Notes: a model not told the origin generated them from the letters alone. DNA of 8,219 nt from Deltaproteobacteria bacterium (GCA_030640695.1 DAOWIX010000040.1:1-8219), one strand, 5' to 3'; shown: positions 1 through 7,282, counted from the stretch's first letter. A program made the numbers and translations.

Positions 1-1
1 A

Positions 2-1771
2 GCTGAGTACCTGACTGCGGATCAGAGTGGTAATGCCACCTGCGATATGACCATCAACGTTAACCACAGTGGTATCAAGTACGATTTTCGTATCAACGAT
101 CTGCACGAATATGACCTCGGTGGCCAGATCGATCTGGATCTGAAACGTTATTTTCGTACCAAAAACAGCTATCAGAAATTTATCCATTGGCTCGAGAATG
201 ATGATCTGGTCAACACTAATGTTGACCCTGATTTTCAGTTTCCGGCTGGGATGTCATTGACTCAACCGCTCTATCTGGCAGCCGGAACCAAGGCCGTCTA
301 TAACGCTCCCACTACAATGGGCGCCAACGTTGCGGTTTTGCAGAATACCTCTTGGGGTGATGATATGTATGTCACCCGTGAAGAGTGGGTTTCCGAAGGT
401 GAGGTTCTCATTCCCGGGGCCGAATTTATCAAGATTCACGCCCAGTACCGAATGGAACAGCGTGAAGGCTATGAACAGTCTCGTACCAACAGTAAGTGTG
501 GTGGTTGTCACCATGCTGCCGACAAGCACAGTATCGACGAGAAAACTCAGGATTTTCGCATTGGTGCCACCGCTCACTTGGGTCTGGTCACGTTGGACTA
601 CACCTTCTTGCGGCGCACTTTTGACGAGAACTCCAATCCTCCGGTCAATGAATATGTTACTGTTGGGGCGATGGATAACAAGATGACCTACTTTGGTAAC
701 GAAGGCGATCTGGATTATTCGTCGACGCCTGATTCGGAAAAGGATTCGCATATCTTCAAGGCCCAGGTGGCCTTGCCGATGAACACGACCATTTTCGGCA
801 GCTATGTCCATACCGAGATCGACAATAACACAGCCACCGATAATAATGTTGGCGCAGATGTGACGATCAATGATGATCCGAGTTACGACTACGACGTCTA
901 CGCCATGCGCCTAACCTCATCGCCGGTCTCTTTCATGACGATGTCATTCAAATATCGTCATGAGGATCTTGATGCTGATGATGTCGTCATCGCTTACGAC
1001 GATTCCAGTTACGATCCTCTGGGTGCCAACTCTCAGGCCGTTGATCCGACTCTGTTTGGCTTGCATGGTTTCTCCGAAGAGCATGACGGCTGGCCTTGGA
1101 CGCGTGAATCAACCTTGTCGCGAGATACCGACACCTATGGTGCCGATTTTAAATTCAAGGTTTTCAAGCGCACCAATCTGTTAGTCGGCTGGGAACGGGT
1201 CGAGGACGATCGTGATGCTGAGTGGGAGACCACCAGCGACACCTATTCGATCGCTTTGAATAGTCGGGCCGTCAAGAACTTAAGTCTGCGGGTTAAGTAC
1301 TCTTATGAGGATATTGACGATCCTGTCGCGAATCATAATGCTGCTTATGCCGATCCGACGGCGATGTTGAGTTGGCTTAAAGCCAATGTCGATCCGGTTG
1401 GTTGTACGTTGGCGACTTGTTCGGTCAAAGATCTCTATAAGCCGGGCAGTCCGAAATCGGCCGAGTACTATGTTATGTACAACAGCCGCAGTTTGGATCT
1501 GACGTCGGAACCTGAGGATGTGCACAAGTTCAAAGCCAGTGCCACCTACAATATCACGCCGAGGATTACGGCCAGTGGTCACTTTCACTACACCTTGGAA
1601 GAGGTCAAGATTGATGCACCTGGCCATGGCAGCACTTTTGATAAAGAGATGTATGCTCTCGGAGTTGATCTCTTTATCGCACCGATGGATAATCTGACTT
1701 TTACGTTTGCCTATAACTATATGGATATGGAGGATCAGGCCTTTCTCTCCTCGGTGGCCTATGGCGGCTGA
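2..1771 (+). CDS. MtrB/PioB-like outer-membrane beta-barrel protein with a CxxCH motif, 5'-partial, ending at an in-frame UGA
   Basis: The frame is already open at the left edge (first full codon at base 2), so the start codon and signal peptide lie outside the window. ATG 47 has no convincing ribosome binding site and is probably internal. The product shows many alternating polar/hydrophobic amphipathic strands separated by long Asp/Asn/Thr-rich loops, as in large outer-membrane barrels. A CGGCHH motif is encoded at 497-514, a c-type heme-binding CxxCH, followed by a segment resembling decaheme-cytochrome-associated MtrB/PioB barrels. A second pair, Cys-X4-Cys, is encoded at 1403-1420 in a predicted loop. 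By family knowledge such barrels sheathe multiheme cytochromes and carry electrons across the outer membrane; that role is inferred here. The frame stops at TGA 1769-1771 inside a predicted loop, before the barrel is complete, and the missing C-terminus follows in the same frame. It may be a pseudogene, or the UGA may be decoded. The family call is fairly sure, the partner cytochrome is unseen. Confidence 0.75.
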   Translation, partial: AEYLTADQSGNATCDMTINVNHSGIKYDFRINDLHEYDLGGQIDLDLKRYFRTKNSYQKFIHWLENDDLVNTNVDPDFQFPAGMSLTQPLYLAAGTKAVYNAPTTMGANVAVLQNTSWGDDMYVTREEWVSEGEVLIPGAEFIKIHAQYRMEQREGYEQSRTNSKCGGCHHAADKHSIDEKTQDFRIGATAHLGLVTLDYTFLRRTFDENSNPPVNEYVTVGAMDNKMTYFGNEGDLDYSSTPDSEKDSHIFKAQVALPMNTTIFGSYVHTEIDNNTATDNNVGADVTINDDPSYDYDVYAMRLTSSPVSFMTMSFKYRHEDLDADDVVIAYDDSSYDPLGANSQAVDPTLFGLHGFSEEHDGWPWTRESTLSRDTDTYGADFKFKVFKRTNLLVGWERVEDDRDAEWETTSDTYSIALNSRAVKNLSLRVKYSYEDIDDPVANHNAAYADPTAMLSWLKANVDPVGCTLATCSVKDLYKPGSPKSAEYYVMYNSRSLDLTSEPEDVHKFKASATYNITPRITASGHFHYTLEEVKIDAPGHGSTFDKEMYALGVDLFIAPMDNLTFTFAYNYMDMEDQAFLSSVAYGG

Positions 1772-1804
1772 GCTGGCTCCTTCGCGTCCCCAAGTTTTGG
1801 GGTC
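1769..1804 (+). promoter_or_regulatory. In-frame UGA with downstream SECIS-like hairpin (candidate)
   Basis: TGA at 1769-1771 interrupts an otherwise continuous frame. A perfect inverted repeat follows: CCCCA (1788-1792), loop AGTTT (1793-1797), TGGGG (1798-1802). An extra A-T pair can close the loop to GTT, and G1786 can pair with C1804 across a U-U mismatch. The apical loop starts 21 nt after the UGA and has a G in its first two positions. As I recall the bacterial SECIS consensus, it wants a loop roughly 16-37 nt downstream with such a G. The resemblance is real but the element is small and could arise by chance. No selenocysteine machinery is in the window, and a plain nonsense mutation or base error explains the TGA equally well. 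Confidence 0.3.
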
Positions 1805-2194
1805 ACATTGTCAGATATGGAATACAACACCGACGTTCACACCCTGCTTTTGAGTGCTGATTTCGAAGCAACGGAGAAACTGAGATTTAATGGTGGATTG
1901 ATTTTTAACTGGGGTCAAGCCGAGATGGATAATCTCAGTGCTGCCTACACTGAAGGGGTTAATCCGGCCAATTTTGGCTTCGACCATGCATTGGCTTTCG
2001 CCGTATGGGAAGATAACTCTGATCTCGATATTGAAGAGATTGAGTATTATCTTGGTTGCTCTTACGACTTCAATAAAGATCTTACCATTAACCTTAACGC
2101 ATCATACACCGACTACAGTGACGAGGAACCCTATCTTTATGATACCAGTGGCGATCTGCTGTTGGTTAATGCCGGTTTAACTTTCCGGTTCTAG
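1772..2194 (+). CDS. C-terminal part of the same beta-barrel protein, in frame after the UGA
   Basis: Directly after the TGA at 1769-1771 the same reading frame stays open for 140 codons to TAG 2192-2194. The 12 codons between the stop and the first possible start (TTG 1808, then ATG 1817) contain no stop and read as a plausible Gly/Ser-rich loop. The rest gives several amphipathic beta strands, with a last strand ending in Phe (TFRF), the usual C-terminal signature of barrels recognised by the Bam machinery. It has no signal peptide of its own, so independent translation would give a cytoplasmic barrel fragment of little use. I therefore read it as the 3' end of the upstream gene: together they cover 730 codons in the window, in the size range of MtrB/PioB proteins. 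A G-rich stretch (1799-1802) lies 5 nt before TTG 1808, so reinitiation cannot be excluded. Both halves appear equally barrel-like, with no sign of decay beyond the one UGA. Confidence 0.75.
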   Translation, partial: AGSFASPSFGVTLSDMEYNTDVHTLLLSADFEATEKLRFNGGLIFNWGQAEMDNLSAAYTEGVNPANFGFDHALAFAVWEDNSDLDIEEIEYYLGCSYDFNKDLTINLNASYTDYSDEEPYLYDTSGDLLLVNAGLTFRF

Positions 2195-2229
2195 TAGGAT
2201 AGTGGTACCGTTAAGCGGTGTCGGCAACT

Positions 2230-2270
2230 AAAAAAGAGTACCGATTCGAAAGAGTCGGTACTCTTTTTTT
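2230..2270 (+). terminator. Strong Rho-independent terminator of the barrel gene
   Basis: A-tract and stem arm 2230-2244 pair perfectly with 2255-2269 (15 bp, core GAGTACCGA/TCGGTACTC). The stem is extended by T·G, T-A and C-G pairs around a GAAA tetraloop (2248-2251). A run of seven T (2264-2270) follows. It lies 35 nt after the TAG of the barrel gene. Because of the upstream A run it could also work on the opposite strand, but no minus-strand gene ends here. Confidence 0.93.
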
Positions 2271-2301
2271 ATGTTATATTGATAAAAATTCGCTCATCTT
2301 C

Positions 2302-2330
2302 TTGACATCAGGGATATCGCTGGTTATCTT
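2302..2330 (+). promoter_or_regulatory. Sigma70-type promoter for the DUF2520-dnaG-rpoD operon
   Basis: A perfect TTGACA (-35, 2302-2307), a 17-bp spacer and TATCTT (-10, 2325-2330, 4 of 6 consensus bases) lie in the non-coding gap after the upstream terminator. Transcription would start near 2337 and run rightwards through a leader of about 150 nt into the DUF2520 gene. This is the only good promoter I see in front of the operon. The match is by eye; the start site is inferred. Confidence 0.6.
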
Positions 2331-2336
2331 ATAAGA

Positions 2337-2465
2337 AGTTTGTGGATATTCGGTACCTTAATTATCGGAACAGCGTGTGGAGTAGCTATTGCCTGTATCT
2401 CTCCAGAAAATTGAGTGCGAGACCTAAGTTAAGCCGTCGGCGTTGTCGACGGCTATTGTTTTTTT
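2337..2465 (+). ncRNA. Candidate leader or small RNA between promoter and terminator-like hairpin
   Basis: The expected start near 2337 and the terminator-like hairpin ending in the T run at 2459-2465 define a possible RNA of about 130 nt with no convincing reading frame. It could be a stand-alone small RNA or the leader of an attenuated transcript. A weak 7-bp helix is possible between 2357-2363 (CTTAATT) and 2427-2433 (AGTTAAG), which overlaps the first bases of the terminator stem and could compete with it slightly. I recognise no known riboswitch or 6S-like fold. Existence as an RNA is inferred only from the flanking signals. Confidence 0.3.
2432..2465 (+). terminator. Terminator-like hairpin in the leader of the DUF2520 gene
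   Basis: Stem AGCCGTCG (2432-2439) pairs with CGACGGCT (2447-2454), 8 bp and GC-rich, with a 7-nt loop. It is followed by ATTG and seven T (2459-2465). This is a normal intrinsic terminator shape, but it sits upstream of the operon start and downstream of its likely promoter. It would either attenuate the operon or end a short RNA. It also overlaps the alternative TTG start at 2443, which argues against that start. Confidence 0.6.
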
Positions 2466-2487
2466 ATATATTGTATTTTTGAAGTTT

Positions 2488-3366
2488 ATGGTTGAAAATT
2501 TTAAGTCTATAGCAATTGTTGGTTTGGGGCGAGTCGGTACAGCAATGGCCGTCCTTTTGTGGCGGCAAGGATTTCGCGACTTGCGGGTCTGTGATCGTAA
2601 CCCATCTAAAATCAAAGCTTTAACAGAGTTGCTTGATGGCCCCATAACGGCCTGCTCGACGCCGGCCCAAACCGTTGCCGGGGTCGAGTTGGTCTTGCTT
2701 GCGGTTCAGGATCGTTATATTGCCGAACTTGCAGACAACTTGGCCATATCTGGTCTGGATGCAGATCCTGGGGGGTGTTTTTTCGCTCATTTGAGTGGTT
2801 CGTTGACCTCCGAAGCCCTACAACCTCTGGCCGCTATGGAGGCTATCACCTTCTCTTTGCATCCCCTCCAGAGCGTGGCTGATGCGGAAGGTGGGGTGCA
2901 GGTTCTGGCGGGTTCATACTTCTCTTTTGAAGGGGATGAGCGAGCCTTCCCGGTGGCCCAAACCTTAGTAACTGCTTGTGGCGGTAATCTGGTTCGATTG
3001 GCGGCCGTCGATAAGGTACTTTATCATGCTGCTGCCGTAGTCTCATCCAATTTCTTTATTGCTTTGGAAGAGATGGCGATCACCATGATGACCGGGATCG
3101 GAGTCGATGCCGATACCGCTCGTCGTATGCTACTGCCACTGATTCGTGGTAGTTTTGAAAACCTTGAAAGAGTCTCCCCGGTCGAGGCCCTGACCGGACC
3201 CATTGTCAGGGGCGATGATCAGACGGTTGCGGCTCACTTAGCTGCTTTGCGCAAGAAGTTTCCCGATTATGTTTCAGCCTATCGTCTGCTGGCCGGTTTG
3301 AATGTTGACCTGGCAAAACAAAGAGGTGAGGTGACTTATGCCGATTTCCCCTCTCTTAAACCTTGA
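2488..3366 (+). CDS. Rossmann-like / DUF2520 domain oxidoreductase-like protein
   Basis: The product is 292 aa from ATG 2488. The frame can be extended to TTG 2443, but that start lies inside a terminator-like hairpin and adds a Phe/Leu/Val-rich stretch in front of the natural Rossmann beta strand, so ATG 2488 is chosen; its ribosome binding site is weak (GAAG, 2480-2483). Residues 8-17 give a beta strand and GLGRVG, the dinucleotide-binding GxGxxG. A short HLSGS motif and an HPLQS motif follow in mid-protein, then an all-helical C-terminal half, as in DUF2520 proteins related in fold to ProC and ketopantoate reductase. The family is thought to be NAD(P)-dependent dehydrogenases of unknown substrate, probably cytoplasmic; no substrate can be read from the sequence. 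It lies 23 nt upstream of dnaG and is probably cotranscribed with it. The domain call is fairly sure, the reaction unknown. Confidence 0.85.
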   Translation: MVENFKSIAIVGLGRVGTAMAVLLWRQGFRDLRVCDRNPSKIKALTELLDGPITACSTPAQTVAGVELVLLAVQDRYIAELADNLAISGLDADPGGCFFAHLSGSLTSEALQPLAAMEAITFSLHPLQSVADAEGGVQVLAGSYFSFEGDERAFPVAQTLVTACGGNLVRLAAVDKVLYHAAAVVSSNFFIALEEMAITMMTGIGVDADTARRMLLPLIRGSFENLERVSPVEALTGPIVRGDDQTVAAHLAALRKKFPDYVSAYRLLAGLNVDLAKQRGEVTYADFPSLKP

Positions 3367-3389
3367 AATGTTGAGCTTGTGGTACGTTA

Positions 3390-5222
3390 ATGACATCCTA
3401 CTCTTTTCCCCCTGAATTTGTCAGTGATCTGCGCTCGCGCATCGATATTGTCGAGCTCGTCGGTGACTACGTGGCCTTGACCAAGGCCGGCGTTAATTAT
3501 AAAGGGCTCTGCCCTTTTCATGGAGAGAAGACGCCATCTTTTACCGTCCATCAAGGAAAAGCTATTTTCCACTGTTTTGGTTGTGGTGAGGGAGGTGATG
3601 CGATCGGTTTTTTGAAGAAGACCGAAAATCTCTCTTATCCGGAAACTTTGATCCGTCTGGCGAACCGGGCCGGGGTTGATATCTCTCCCTATGAGCGGCG
3701 TCGGGGTAGTGTTGAAGCTCAGGCTAAAGCTCGTTCTGAGCGCGAGCAGTTGGAAGGTGCGGTGGCGTGTGCGCAGATTTTTTTCGCCCGTAATCTGCAG
3801 AACAATCTTAATGGCAATGTCGGTAACTATCTTCGTAAACGTGGCATTGATCCGCTTCAGGCGAAAACCTTTGGTCTGGGTTTTGCCCCCGATGCCTGGT
3901 CTGCACTAAAAGATGAAATGGGCCGTCAGGGGATCGATGAGAGGGTGGCGGTGGCGGCCGGCTTGCTGGTTCAGAAAGAGGGCAGCAATCGGCGCTATGA
4001 TCGTTTTCGAGATCGTCTGATTTTCCCGATTCGTGATGTTGGTGGTACTGTGATCGGTTTTGGTGGCCGTTCACTGGGGGATGGAGAGCCCAAATATCTT
4101 AATAGCCCGGAATCGCCGATTTTCAATAAACGGCGCCTGCTTTACGATCTTCACCATGCCAGGCCTGCCATTGCCAAGGCTGGATCAGCTTTTCTGGTTG
4201 AAGGCTATATGGATGCTTTATCCCTCTATTTGCGAGGGGTAGATAATGTTATAGCTACTTTGGGGACGGCGCTCTCGGAAGAAAATGTGGCGGCAGTCAA
4301 ACGTTATACCAGTAAAGTCGCAATCTTTTTTGATAATGATCGGGCTGGAAAGGCGGCGGCTTTTCGCTCTCTGCCGCTCTTTATGGCGGTTGGGATTATG
4401 CCTGATATTGTGCTCTTGCCGGACGCTGTTAAAGATCCGGATCAGCTGGCCGCAGGCCTTGATGATCAAGCTTTACAGCAGGCTTTAACCCGGCAGACAT
4501 CACTGTTTGATTTTTTCCTTCAGGAAAAAGGAGCCGGGCTCGATGGCTATAATGACCGTTTGCAGTTTTTGCGTGAAGTTTTAGAGATGATCCTGCGTCT
4601 GCCAGATGATCCGTTAAGAGGGATGGCCTTGCGCGCAACCGCGGAAAGCTTGCGTTTAGCGGAAGAGATTGTTCTCGATGAGTATCGTCGGATACGTCAG
4701 CACCGCCAACAGTATCCGGCTCGAGGAGGGGATCGATTTTCAGCGGCACCGGAAGGGGGCAGCGTTAAGAAGTTATTTTCGCAATCTGTTTCGAGAACCG
4801 GGTCGCAGCCCGAAGAGATGATCCTGGCAACTTTTCTGACTTATCCTCAGCTACATGATGAGTTCGCTAATGATTATCTTGATCTTGTAGAAAATCCGGA
4901 TTGCTGTAGTCTTTGTCGGGAACTTGCGCAGTGCGATGGCAGTGGCGATGCTAAGGCCCTGTTGCAGCAGCTATCCAGTAGCCGAGAGGGGGAAACTCTT
5001 TGCTCCCTTTATGCTCGTTTGGTACACCTCCCGGCCCCGGCTGAAGATCTTGAGGTTGCGCGAAAAGTTGTCTGTGACTGCCTTTTAAGTTTAAGAAAAC
5101 GCCAAGGGCATGAGCAGGCCCGTAATCTTGATCGGGAACTCACGCAGTGTCGGGACGAAGAGCAGATGTTTGCTCTTTTGCGGCAAAAGATGGAGATTAA
5201 GAAGAGATTGATGGCGTCATAA
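3390..5222 (+). CDS. dnaG: DNA primase DnaG
   Basis: The product is 610 aa, close to the usual bacterial length of about 580-620. It makes RNA primers for lagging-strand synthesis at the replication fork and binds the DnaB helicase through its C-terminus. The N-terminal CHC2 zinc finger is intact (Cys41, His44, Cys62, Cys65), followed by the RNA polymerase core with the TOPRIM fold: acidic EGYMD at 271-275 and DND at 315-317, the metal-binding residues. The C-terminal part (about 455-610) is more divergent and helical, as expected for the helicase-binding domain. ATG 3390 is the first start that fits, since the N-terminus (FPPEFVSDLRSRIDIVELV) aligns with the family. The ribosome binding site is poor, so coupling to the upstream gene, whose stop is 23 nt before, may help. 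rpoD follows after 30 nt, the classic dnaG-rpoD pair. Confidence 0.98.
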   Translation: MTSYSFPPEFVSDLRSRIDIVELVGDYVALTKAGVNYKGLCPFHGEKTPSFTVHQGKAIFHCFGCGEGGDAIGFLKKTENLSYPETLIRLANRAGVDISPYERRRGSVEAQAKARSEREQLEGAVACAQIFFARNLQNNLNGNVGNYLRKRGIDPLQAKTFGLGFAPDAWSALKDEMGRQGIDERVAVAAGLLVQKEGSNRRYDRFRDRLIFPIRDVGGTVIGFGGRSLGDGEPKYLNSPESPIFNKRRLLYDLHHARPAIAKAGSAFLVEGYMDALSLYLRGVDNVIATLGTALSEENVAAVKRYTSKVAIFFDNDRAGKAAAFRSLPLFMAVGIMPDIVLLPDAVKDPDQLAAGLDDQALQQALTRQTSLFDFFLQEKGAGLDGYNDRLQFLREVLEMILRLPDDPLRGMALRATAESLRLAEEIVLDEYRRIRQHRQQYPARGGDRFSAAPEGGSVKKLFSQSVSRTGSQPEEMILATFLTYPQLHDEFANDYLDLVENPDCCSLCRELAQCDGSGDAKALLQQLSSSREGETLCSLYARLVHLPAPAEDLEVARKVVCDCLLSLRKRQGHEQARNLDRELTQCRDEEQMFALLRQKMEIKKRLMAS

Positions 5223-5241
5223 AAAAGATAAAATTTTGCAT

Positions 5242-5252
5242 AAGAGGTGAAA
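5242..5252 (+). promoter_or_regulatory. Ribosome binding site that fixes the rpoD start
   Basis: AAGAGGTG (5242-5249) is a strong Shine-Dalgarno sequence 5 nt (counted after AGAGG) before ATG 5253. The in-frame GTG at 5247-5249 is part of this site rather than a start, so rpoD begins at 5253. Confidence 0.85.
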
Positions 5253-7226
5253 ATGTCGGTGACATCGAGTGGTAGTGCCACAGTAGCCAGGAAGGCGAAG
5301 GGCAATGATACCATAATTAGCTCGGAAATTAATTCAGATGATATTAAGAAATTGATTCTGCAGGGTAAGGAGAAAGGTTTTCTTTCTTATGCCCAGATCA
5401 ATGATGTATTGCCGCCTGAAGCCGTTTCGCCGGAGAAAATCGATGAAATGTTGATGCTTTTTGCCGAGATGGGGATTGCTGTCGATGATGGTGATAAGGC
5501 TGTTAAGATGGCAGGTGCAGGTCAGGGGAAAGATGGGCAGAGCGTGAGTGCGCCTGGTGCCGTTGTCGAGAGCTCCTCTGAACGGCACCATGATCCGGTG
5601 CGTATGTATCTTTGGGAGATGGGATCGGTACCCTTGTTGACTCGTGAGGGTGAGGTTGAGATCGCCAAAAAAATCGATGATGGTGAACGAGAGGTTGTCA
5701 AAGCCTTATTGAAATCGGTTTTGACAGTCAATACGCTAACCTATCTTGGAGGTTTGCTGAGTTCTGAAGAGATAACGGTTAAATCGATCAGTCGGGATAT
5801 TGAAGAGGAGGTCGAGATCGAAGAGGATATCGATTCTGGACTGGTTTCTTTGGAGAGTGAAGACGATGACGATGACGATGACGATACTGTCGTTGCTCCT
5901 GATAGTGACGACGATCTTGAGGATCAAAAAGAGGTTGCCGCATTAATTGCTTCCGAAAATGATGTCGACCAAGACGATGAGACCTTAGTGGAGAGGATTG
6001 TCGCTGGAATCGAGACCATTGCCACACTTTTTGCCGAGAACCGGGCGTTTCGGAATCGGCTTAAACATCCTGATGCCGAGTTGCGGTCATCCGCCAAAAG
6101 AAGTGCTTTGCGAGGACAGATTAAAACAAATGAGCGCGAAATTATCAATCAGTTTTACGCAATCAAGCTCAGACCGGTGGTTATTGAAGATATAATTAGC
6201 AATCTTAAGAGCTATGTTGATATGGGCCGCAATTTGGAAAAGATGATTGTTCGGGTTGAAGCGCGTTATCAGACCCGCTTGCGTAATCTGCGCATTATTT
6301 GTAAAGAGTGTGTCAAAAATGAGGAAAAGCGTAAAGTATTTACTCAGGAACATGGACTTGATGATGACGGTTTTGATGACCTCTGGTTTCGGGTTGATAA
6401 CTTAAGTGGTAAGCTTAAGCGCATAGGTGATGACACTGGTTTAAGTCTCTCCGATCTTAAGCGGGTTGATCAGCAGATTACAGTTGGTGAGCGTCGGGCC
6501 GAAAATGCTAAAAATCAATTAATCAAAGCAAATTTGCGACTGGTTGTCAGTATTGCCAAAAAGTATACCAATCGCGGACTCCAGTTTCTCGATCTGATTC
6601 AGGAAGGCAATATCGGCCTCATGAAAGCGGTCGATAAATTTGAATATCAGCGTGGTTACAAGTTTAGTACCTACGCAACTTGGTGGATTCGCCAGGCGAT
6701 AACCCGGGCGATTGCCGACCAGGCCCGTACTATTCGGATTCCGGTCCATATGATTGAGACGATCAATAAATTGATTCGGACATCAAGGGTGCTTTTGCAG
6801 GAGTTGGGACGTGAGCCGACCCCGGAAGAGATTGCCGAGCGTATGGATATTGCTCTTGATAAAGTGAAAAAAGTTTTGAAGATCGCCAAAGAACCGATCT
6901 CTTTGGAGACCCCGATTGGCGAAGAGGAAGATAGTCATTTAGGTGACTTTATTGAGGATAAAAAGGCAGTCAATCCTCTTGATTCGGTGGTTAAGGGCGA
7001 TCTGGCAAGCCAGACCCAGTATGTTTTAGGGAGTTTGACTAAGCGTGAAGAGAAGGTTTTGCGACTTCGTTTCGGAATTGGTGAGCGTTGTGACCACACT
7101 CTGGAAGAGGTCGGCCAGGACTTTGAGGTGACCCGTGAACGGATTCGCCAGATTGAAGCCAAGGCTCTACGTAAGTTACGTCACCCCAGTCGGAGCCGCA
7201 AATTACGCGGGTTTATCGAGTATTGA
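5253..7226 (+). CDS. rpoD: RNA polymerase primary sigma factor RpoD (sigma70)
   Basis: The product is 657 aa from ATG 5253. It directs RNA polymerase core to housekeeping promoters. Domains in order: region 1.1 (about 25-80, the helical DNA-mimic domain); region 1.2 (DPVRMYLWEMG, about 115); a non-conserved insert (about 165-260) with eight consecutive Asp at 204-211; a helical stretch; region 2 from about 427 (NLRLVVSIAKKY, then FSTYATWWIRQAI, the -10 recognition and melting part); region 3; and region 4 from about 594, ending with the -35-binding helix-turn-helix TLEEVGQDF...VTRERIRQIEAKAL. All canonical motifs are present, so this is the essential group 1 factor and not an alternative sigma. 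It lies 30 nt after dnaG. A weak promoter-like TTGATG-N15-TAAAAT (5208-5234) at the end of dnaG might give extra rpoD transcription. The convergent terminator follows 57 nt after the stop. Confidence 0.98.
   Translation: MSVTSSGSATVARKAKGNDTIISSEINSDDIKKLILQGKEKGFLSYAQINDVLPPEAVSPEKIDEMLMLFAEMGIAVDDGDKAVKMAGAGQGKDGQSVSAPGAVVESSSERHHDPVRMYLWEMGSVPLLTREGEVEIAKKIDDGEREVVKALLKSVLTVNTLTYLGGLLSSEEITVKSISRDIEEEVEIEEDIDSGLVSLESEDDDDDDDDTVVAPDSDDDLEDQKEVAALIASENDVDQDDETLVERIVAGIETIATLFAENRAFRNRLKHPDAELRSSAKRSALRGQIKTNEREIINQFYAIKLRPVVIEDIISNLKSYVDMGRNLEKMIVRVEARYQTRLRNLRIICKECVKNEEKRKVFTQEHGLDDDGFDDLWFRVDNLSGKLKRIGDDTGLSLSDLKRVDQQITVGERRAENAKNQLIKANLRLVVSIAKKYTNRGLQFLDLIQEGNIGLMKAVDKFEYQRGYKFSTYATWWIRQAITRAIADQARTIRIPVHMIETINKLIRTSRVLLQELGREPTPEEIAERMDIALDKVKKVLKIAKEPISLETPIGEEEDSHLGDFIEDKKAVNPLDSVVKGDLASQTQYVLGSLTKREEKVLRLRFGIGERCDHTLEEVGQDFEVTRERIRQIEAKALRKLRHPSRSRKLRGFIEY
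5862..5885 (+). repeat. (GACGAT)x4 hexanucleotide repeat coding for Asp8 in RpoD
   Basis: Four perfect tandem copies of GACGAT encode residues 204-211 as eight Asp inside the non-conserved region of the sigma factor. The unit is two codons long, so copy-number changes would stay in frame and only change the length of the acidic run. More scattered Asp/Glu codons flank it. Confidence 0.9.
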
Positions 7227-7282
7227 TGATTGACCCAGTAGATAGATGATAATAAAAGTTGCTCACTGACAACTGATGATTG

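Noticed and set aside
254..811. Minus-strand reading frame of 185 codons opposite the barrel gene
   Set aside because: It is a shadow of the coding strand: composition is unlike a protein, there is no recognisable domain, and the plus-strand barrel explains the region.
1808..2194. Independent small gene starting at TTG 1808 or ATG 1817
   Set aside because: It is in the same frame as the upstream barrel with no stop between 1772 and 1808, has no signal peptide, and supplies exactly the missing barrel C-terminus. It is better read as the 3' part of one gene.
2443..2487. Upstream TTG start for the DUF2520 protein
   Set aside because: The TTG lies in the loop of a terminator-like hairpin, lacks a ribosome binding site, and the 15 added residues come from the T-rich tract and precede the conserved first beta strand.
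5208..5234. Internal promoter TTGATG-N15-TAAAAT before rpoD
   Set aside because: The spacer is short (15 bp) and the -35 match only partial; AT-rich sequence makes such matches common. Mentioned under rpoD but not called.
5247..5249. GTG start for rpoD
   Set aside because: It is part of the AAGAGGTG Shine-Dalgarno sequence of ATG 5253.
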